DNA of 8,267 nt. Source: Chloroflexota bacterium (GTDB lineage: Bacteria > Chloroflexota > Limnocylindria > Limnocylindrales > CSP1-4). Each line of letters opens with the position of its first letter. Position 1 is the stretch's first letter. The stretch covers positions 2,380-10,646 of the forward strand of contig JAJYGO010000047.1 in assembly GCA_021785115.1 (NCBI GenBank), given 5' to 3'. The position numbers were made by a program, and so were the translations under genes. Below, in pieces: positions 5,792 through 8,267 of this stretch. A model generated the notes under the pieces. The model ran no database searches, was not told the origin of the DNA, and was given only the letters and a program-made list of their open reading frames with translations.

Positions 5792-7240
5792 GTGAACATC
5801 GGCGCGCCGTGGCCCGACCTCAGCGAGGCCGAGCACCGGGTACTCGCGATGCAGCGGAAGCTGCACCAATGGGCACGCGTTGATCCTGATCGTCGGTTCG
5901 ATGATCTCTACAACCTCCTCGCCGACCCGGCTTTCCTCGTCGTGGCGTGGGACCGGGTGCGGCACAACACGGGTGCACGCACGGCGGGCGTCGATGGCCT
6001 CGCACCGCGAGCCATCGGCGAGCGCGCCGGGGAGTTCCTGGTCGGGCTGCGAGCGCTGCTCAAGGCCCGCCGGTTCACCCCGGCCCCGGTCCGGGAGAAG
6101 GGGATCCCGAAGGCGTCGGGCAAGGTCCGCCGCCTCGGCATCCCGACGACCGCCGACCGGGTGGTGCAGGCATCCCTGAAGCTGGTGCTGGAGCCGATCT
6201 TCGAGGCGGACTTCCAGCCGTGTGCATACGGCTTCCGCCCGAAGCGGCGGGCGCAGGACGCGATCGCCGAGATCCACTACCTCGCGTCACCTTCTCGAAA
6301 CTACGAGTGGGTATTCGAGGGGGACATCACGGCCTGCTTCGACGAAATCGACCATCAGGCCCTTGTGGGTCGGCTGCGACATCGAGTCGGAGACAAGCAC
6401 GTCCTGCACCTGCTGTCGGCGTTCCTGCGGGCGGGCATCCTCTCCGAGGGTGCTGTCAGCCGCGAGACGATCACCGGCACGCCGCAGGGCGGCATCCTCT
6501 CACCGCTGCTGGCCAACATCGCGCTGTCCGTCCTCGACGAGCACTTCGCCCAGCGATGGGCCGCGCTCGGACCGGAATGGACGCGCCGGAAGCGCCGCCG
6601 GGCAGGCGTCCCGGCCATGCGGCTCGTCCGTTACGCGGACGACTTCGTGGTCCTGGTCGCCGGCACCCGGGACGATGCCGAGGCATTGCGCGACGAGGTG
6701 GCAGGGGTGCTCGCGCCCATGGGCCTGCGCCTGTCGGAGGCGAAGACGAGGGTCTGCCACATCGACGAGGGGTTCGACTTCCTGGCCTTCCGCATCCAGC
6801 GGCGAGCCTGGCGAGGTCGGACAGGCAAGCGGGCGGTCTACACGTATCCATCGAAGAAGGCGCTCGCCTCGGTGATGGAGAAGGTCAGATCGCTGACGCG
6901 CCGCGAGAAGCATCGAACGCTCGCCGACCTCCTGCGCCGGCTCAGTCCGGTGCTCCGAGGCTGGTGCACCTACTTCCGTCACGGCGTCTCGAAGCGGACG
7001 TTCGAGTACCTCGATCACTTCGCCTTCTGGCGGATCGTGGGCTGGCTCCGCAAGCGGCACCTCAAGCTGAACTGGGGCACCCTGCACCGCCGCTTCCTCC
7101 CGGGTTGGGAGATTCGCGACGGCGGGACCGAGCTCTTCCGACCACGAACGGTGGCGATCATTCGCTACCGCTATCGGGGCGCTCGGATCCCGAACCCCTG
7201 GGCGAACGAACCGACCGGATCACGGCCACCGGCGGCATGA
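5792..7240 (+). CDS. ltrA: Group II intron reverse transcriptase/maturase
   Basis: The 482-residue intron-encoded protein helps the intron RNA fold and splice, and copies it into DNA during homing. Visible blocks: GARTAGVDG (61-69, RT1), RRLGIPTTADRVVQASLK (RT2), YGFRP (146-150), EGDITACFDEIDH with catalytic D178, TPQGGILSPLLANI (230-243) and YADD (281-284) with D283 and D284. It then has a maturase (X) domain around LRGWCTYFRHGVSKRTFEYL (388-407) and on to about 428. No HNH endonuclease signature (paired Cys motifs) follows, so it belongs to the endonuclease-lacking classes. GTG 5792 is chosen because GAGAAGG (5779-5785) lies 6 bases upstream and homology starts at once (GAPWPDLSEAEHRVLAMQ); the frame is open further upstream, but that is structural intron RNA. 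It ends 9 bases before domain V and is intact. Confidence 0.93.
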   Translation: MNIGAPWPDLSEAEHRVLAMQRKLHQWARVDPDRRFDDLYNLLADPAFLVVAWDRVRHNTGARTAGVDGLAPRAIGERAGEFLVGLRALLKARRFTPAPVREKGIPKASGKVRRLGIPTTADRVVQASLKLVLEPIFEADFQPCAYGFRPKRRAQDAIAEIHYLASPSRNYEWVFEGDITACFDEIDHQALVGRLRHRVGDKHVLHLLSAFLRAGILSEGAVSRETITGTPQGGILSPLLANIALSVLDEHFAQRWAALGPEWTRRKRRRAGVPAMRLVRYADDFVVLVAGTRDDAEALRDEVAGVLAPMGLRLSEAKTRVCHIDEGFDFLAFRIQRRAWRGRTGKRAVYTYPSKKALASVMEKVRSLTRREKHRTLADLLRRLSPVLRGWCTYFRHGVSKRTFEYLDHFAFWRIVGWLRKRHLKLNWGTLHRRFLPGWEIRDGGTELFRPRTVAIIRYRYRGARIPNPWANEPTGSRPPAA

Positions 7241-7249
7241 GTCCGTGGA

Positions 7250-7283
7250 GAGCCGGATGCGACGAGAGCCGCACGTCCGGTTC
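7250..7283 (+). ncRNA. Group II intron domain V (catalytic core)
   Basis: A 34-base hairpin of the canonical size. The lower stem GAGCCGGA (7250-7257) pairs with TCCGGTTC (7276-7283). It carries the catalytic AGC (7251-7253), a two-base bulge (C7274, G7275), an upper stem beginning T7258-A7273, and a GAGA tetraloop (7264-7267). A7262 and C7269 form an A-C mismatch where related introns usually have a pair. Confidence 0.9.
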
Positions 7284-7286
7284 GGA

Positions 7287-7347
7287 GGGCGGGTCGAGGA
7301 GACGGACCGGCTGAAAGGCCGACACCGCGCCTCGACCCGACCCCTAC
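7287..7347 (+). ncRNA. Group II intron domain VI with branch-point A
   Basis: The 10-base strand 7290-7299 pairs perfectly with 7330-7339. Below it GGG (7287-7289) pairs with CCC (7341-7343), leaving A7340 bulged, eight bases from the 3' end counting itself. That is the standard place for the lariat branch point and independently supports the 3' splice site at 7347/7348. Confidence 0.85.
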
Positions 7348-7828
7348 ACCTACCTGCCGACGTGGGCGGGCGTCCTGTACCTGGCCGCGATCGTCGACGT
7401 CTTCAGCCGGGCCGTCGTCGGCTGGGCGATGGCGGCCACGATGCGGGCCGAGCTCGTCCTGGCCGCCCTCGACATGGCGATCGAACGCCGGCAGCCCGAG
7501 CCAGGGCTCATCTATCACTCTGATCACGGCAGCCGGGCAGTACACGAGCCTCGCCTTCGGCCGACGGTTGCGGGAGGCGGGGATCCTGCCGTCCATGGGC
7601 AGCGTCGGCGATTGCTTCGATAACGCCATGGCCGAGAGCTTCTTCGCGAGTCTGGAGACCGAGCTGATCGACCGGAGCGTCTGGCGGACCCACGACGAGG
7701 CCCGTCTGGCGGTCTTCGACTACATCGAGGTCTTCTACAACCGGGTCCGCCTGCACTCCGCTCTCGACTACCTCTCACCCGCCGAGTTCGAGAGGAGGTA
7801 CCGTCTGAGCCAGACAACCGCTGCCTAA
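7348..7828 (+). pseudogene. IS3-family transposase OrfB, 3' exon (frameshifted)
   Basis: This is the rest of the OrfB rve integrase core. TYLPTWAGVLYLAAIVDVFS and RAVVGWAM follow directly on the ADI of the first exon, then LIYHSDHGS carries the second catalytic Asp (D192 of the joined protein). At 7534-7537 extra bases (CGGG between AGC and CAG) break the frame. The family reads HSDHGS-QYTSLAFGRRLREAG here, and the frame before the insertion stops at 7621-7623. In the shifted frame from 7538 the rest is intact: GDCFDNAMAESFF with the catalytic Glu, FDYIEVFYNRVRLHSALDYL (the conserved YN-x-x-R-x-H-S motif) and LSPAEFERRY, to TAA 7826-7828. Joined, the protein would be about 292 residues, normal for OrfB. 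As read here it is dead even after splicing. Confidence 0.88.
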
Positions 7829-7883
7829 CCGTGACCGTCCACGGAACAGTGAAGATCGTGGTGGGCGTCCGCCGGGAGCCTGA

Positions 7884-8267
7884 CCTGCCACGAAACTGAC
7901 CCGTCGCGGTGTCATTCCTGGGACACGTCGGCTCGCTCCGGACGCCCGACCGTCGGAGGGGAAGACGGCCGGTTCAGATCGCCACTTCCCGCGCCGCCGT
8001 CGCTACAGCCTGCGCAACGCCAAGCGCCTGTCGGTGGTCCTCGCGCTCGCCCGCGCGGAGCTCGCCAACCAGACCGACCCCGTGCGCTACGCCCGGATCG
8101 TGAAGGAGCAGCTCGCGGCGCTGCCGGCGGAGTTCCACGTCGCCTGGGGCGCGCTCCGAGACCCCGAGGACCGACTCTGCTCGATCGCCGCCCTCCTCAT
8201 CGGGGCGCGCGACCGTGCGCGGCGGAACACCGCGGCCTACATGGCCGACGCGAAGACGCGCTCGGTG
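7884..8267 (+). CDS. 5'-truncated unrecognised protein, running off the window
   Basis: The frame is open from after TGA 7881-7883 to the window end. Coding character (nearly all third positions G or C) is clear from about 7940-7980 onward. The product includes RHFPRRRRYSLRNAKRLSVV, then LALARAELANQTDPVRYARI and VKEQLAALPAEFHVAWGALR, and appears helical and charged. No ATG exists in the frame before the coding region, and the first GTG (8028) is inside it. The 5' end was therefore probably lost when the IS3 element inserted or recombined. I do not recognise a family. The first coding stretch abuts the candidate IS right end at 7976. Confidence 0.6.

Larger units (their letters stand above)
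5188..7347 (+). mobile_element. Group II intron, complete, with intron-encoded protein
   Basis: A self-splicing ribozyme and retroelement of 2160 bases. The 5' end GAGCG departs from the usual GTGYG at the second base. The 3' end is CCCCTAC, ending in AC as group II introns do. Removing it joins ...GCCGACATC to ACCTACCTG..., restoring the IS3 transposase reading ADI-TYLPTWAG. The first bases fold as GAGCGCC-ACGA-GGCGCTC (5188-5205). The segment 5206-5791 holds domains I-III, with no protein-coding signal but stems such as CGGTCAGC/GCTGACCG (5638-5645/5651-5658). The maturase gene occupies domain IV, followed by domains V and VI. A second GTGCG at 5212 is a rival 5' end but would leave 8 extra codons in the transposase. 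The intron looks capable of splicing and mobility. Confidence 0.9.
4402..7976 (+). mobile_element. IS3-family insertion sequence carrying a group II intron
   Basis: It contains the IS3 gene pair orfA and orfB on the plus strand, with orfB split by the intron at 5188-7347. The left end is placed at TGAACCGCCC (4402-4411), 52 bases before orfA. The right end is uncertain. TGAACCGGCC reads inward from 7976 on the minus strand and matches 9 of 10 bases, but inner similarity is poor and no target duplication is seen. Alternatively, a TCCACGGAA segment just after the orfB stop (7839-7847) resembles the inner left end (TTCGATGGA), suggesting an end near 7850-7860. With the outer limits the IS without intron would be 1415 bp, normal for IS3 elements. 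Confidence 0.8.

Overview
The window is very GC-rich, with GC-rich third codon positions and frequent GTG starts. A lipoprotein with a Thr/Pro/Ala-rich linker and an FtsH-like AAA+ protein add to the impression of a Chloroflexota-type (less likely Actinomycetota) chromosome in an accessory, element-rich region. The taxonomic guess is inference only.

Left part (1-3960). The window opens with the possible tail of an unrecognised gene. Next is a fragment carrying only the C-terminal motifs of an MT-A70 family adenine methyltransferase. It converges on a small minus-strand excisionase-like helix-turn-helix gene. After roughly 490 bp without a convincing gene comes the largest host gene: a 450-residue protein with an FtsH-like AAA+ module and an intact M41 zinc-protease site, but no membrane segments. 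It is followed by two strong adjacent stem-loops, which overlap a doubtful 62-residue frame, then an unrecognised 81-residue gene and a clear secreted lipoprotein gene with a good ribosome binding site.

Junction (4005-4042). The minus strand carries the 3' part of a tRNA-Pro (T arm, acceptor 3' strand with G72-A73, encoded CCA) with no 5' half. This is the usual scar of a tRNA-integrating element. By orientation, the element would lie at higher coordinates.

Right part (4402-8267). An IS3-family insertion sequence (orfA plus overlapping orfB) is split by a complete group II intron at 5188-7347. The intron encodes an intact reverse transcriptase/maturase without a visible HNH endonuclease, and has recognisable domains V and VI. 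The proposed ends restore the transposase reading across the junction (ADI joined to TYLPTWAG) and leave a bulged branch-point A eight bases from the 3' end. The intron lies one codon after the first catalytic Asp of the DDE triad, so splicing would be needed to rebuild the active site. The second exon also has a frame-breaking insertion between the second Asp and the Glu, so the transposase looks dead while the intron looks intact. To the right of the IS is the 5'-truncated open frame of an unrecognised gene that runs off the window.

In functional terms, the right half is a nested set of mobile elements: probable tRNA-integrated element, then IS3, then group II intron. The left half is a short set of accessory genes centred on an atypical soluble FtsH-like protein. 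No CRISPR array or rRNA gene was seen.
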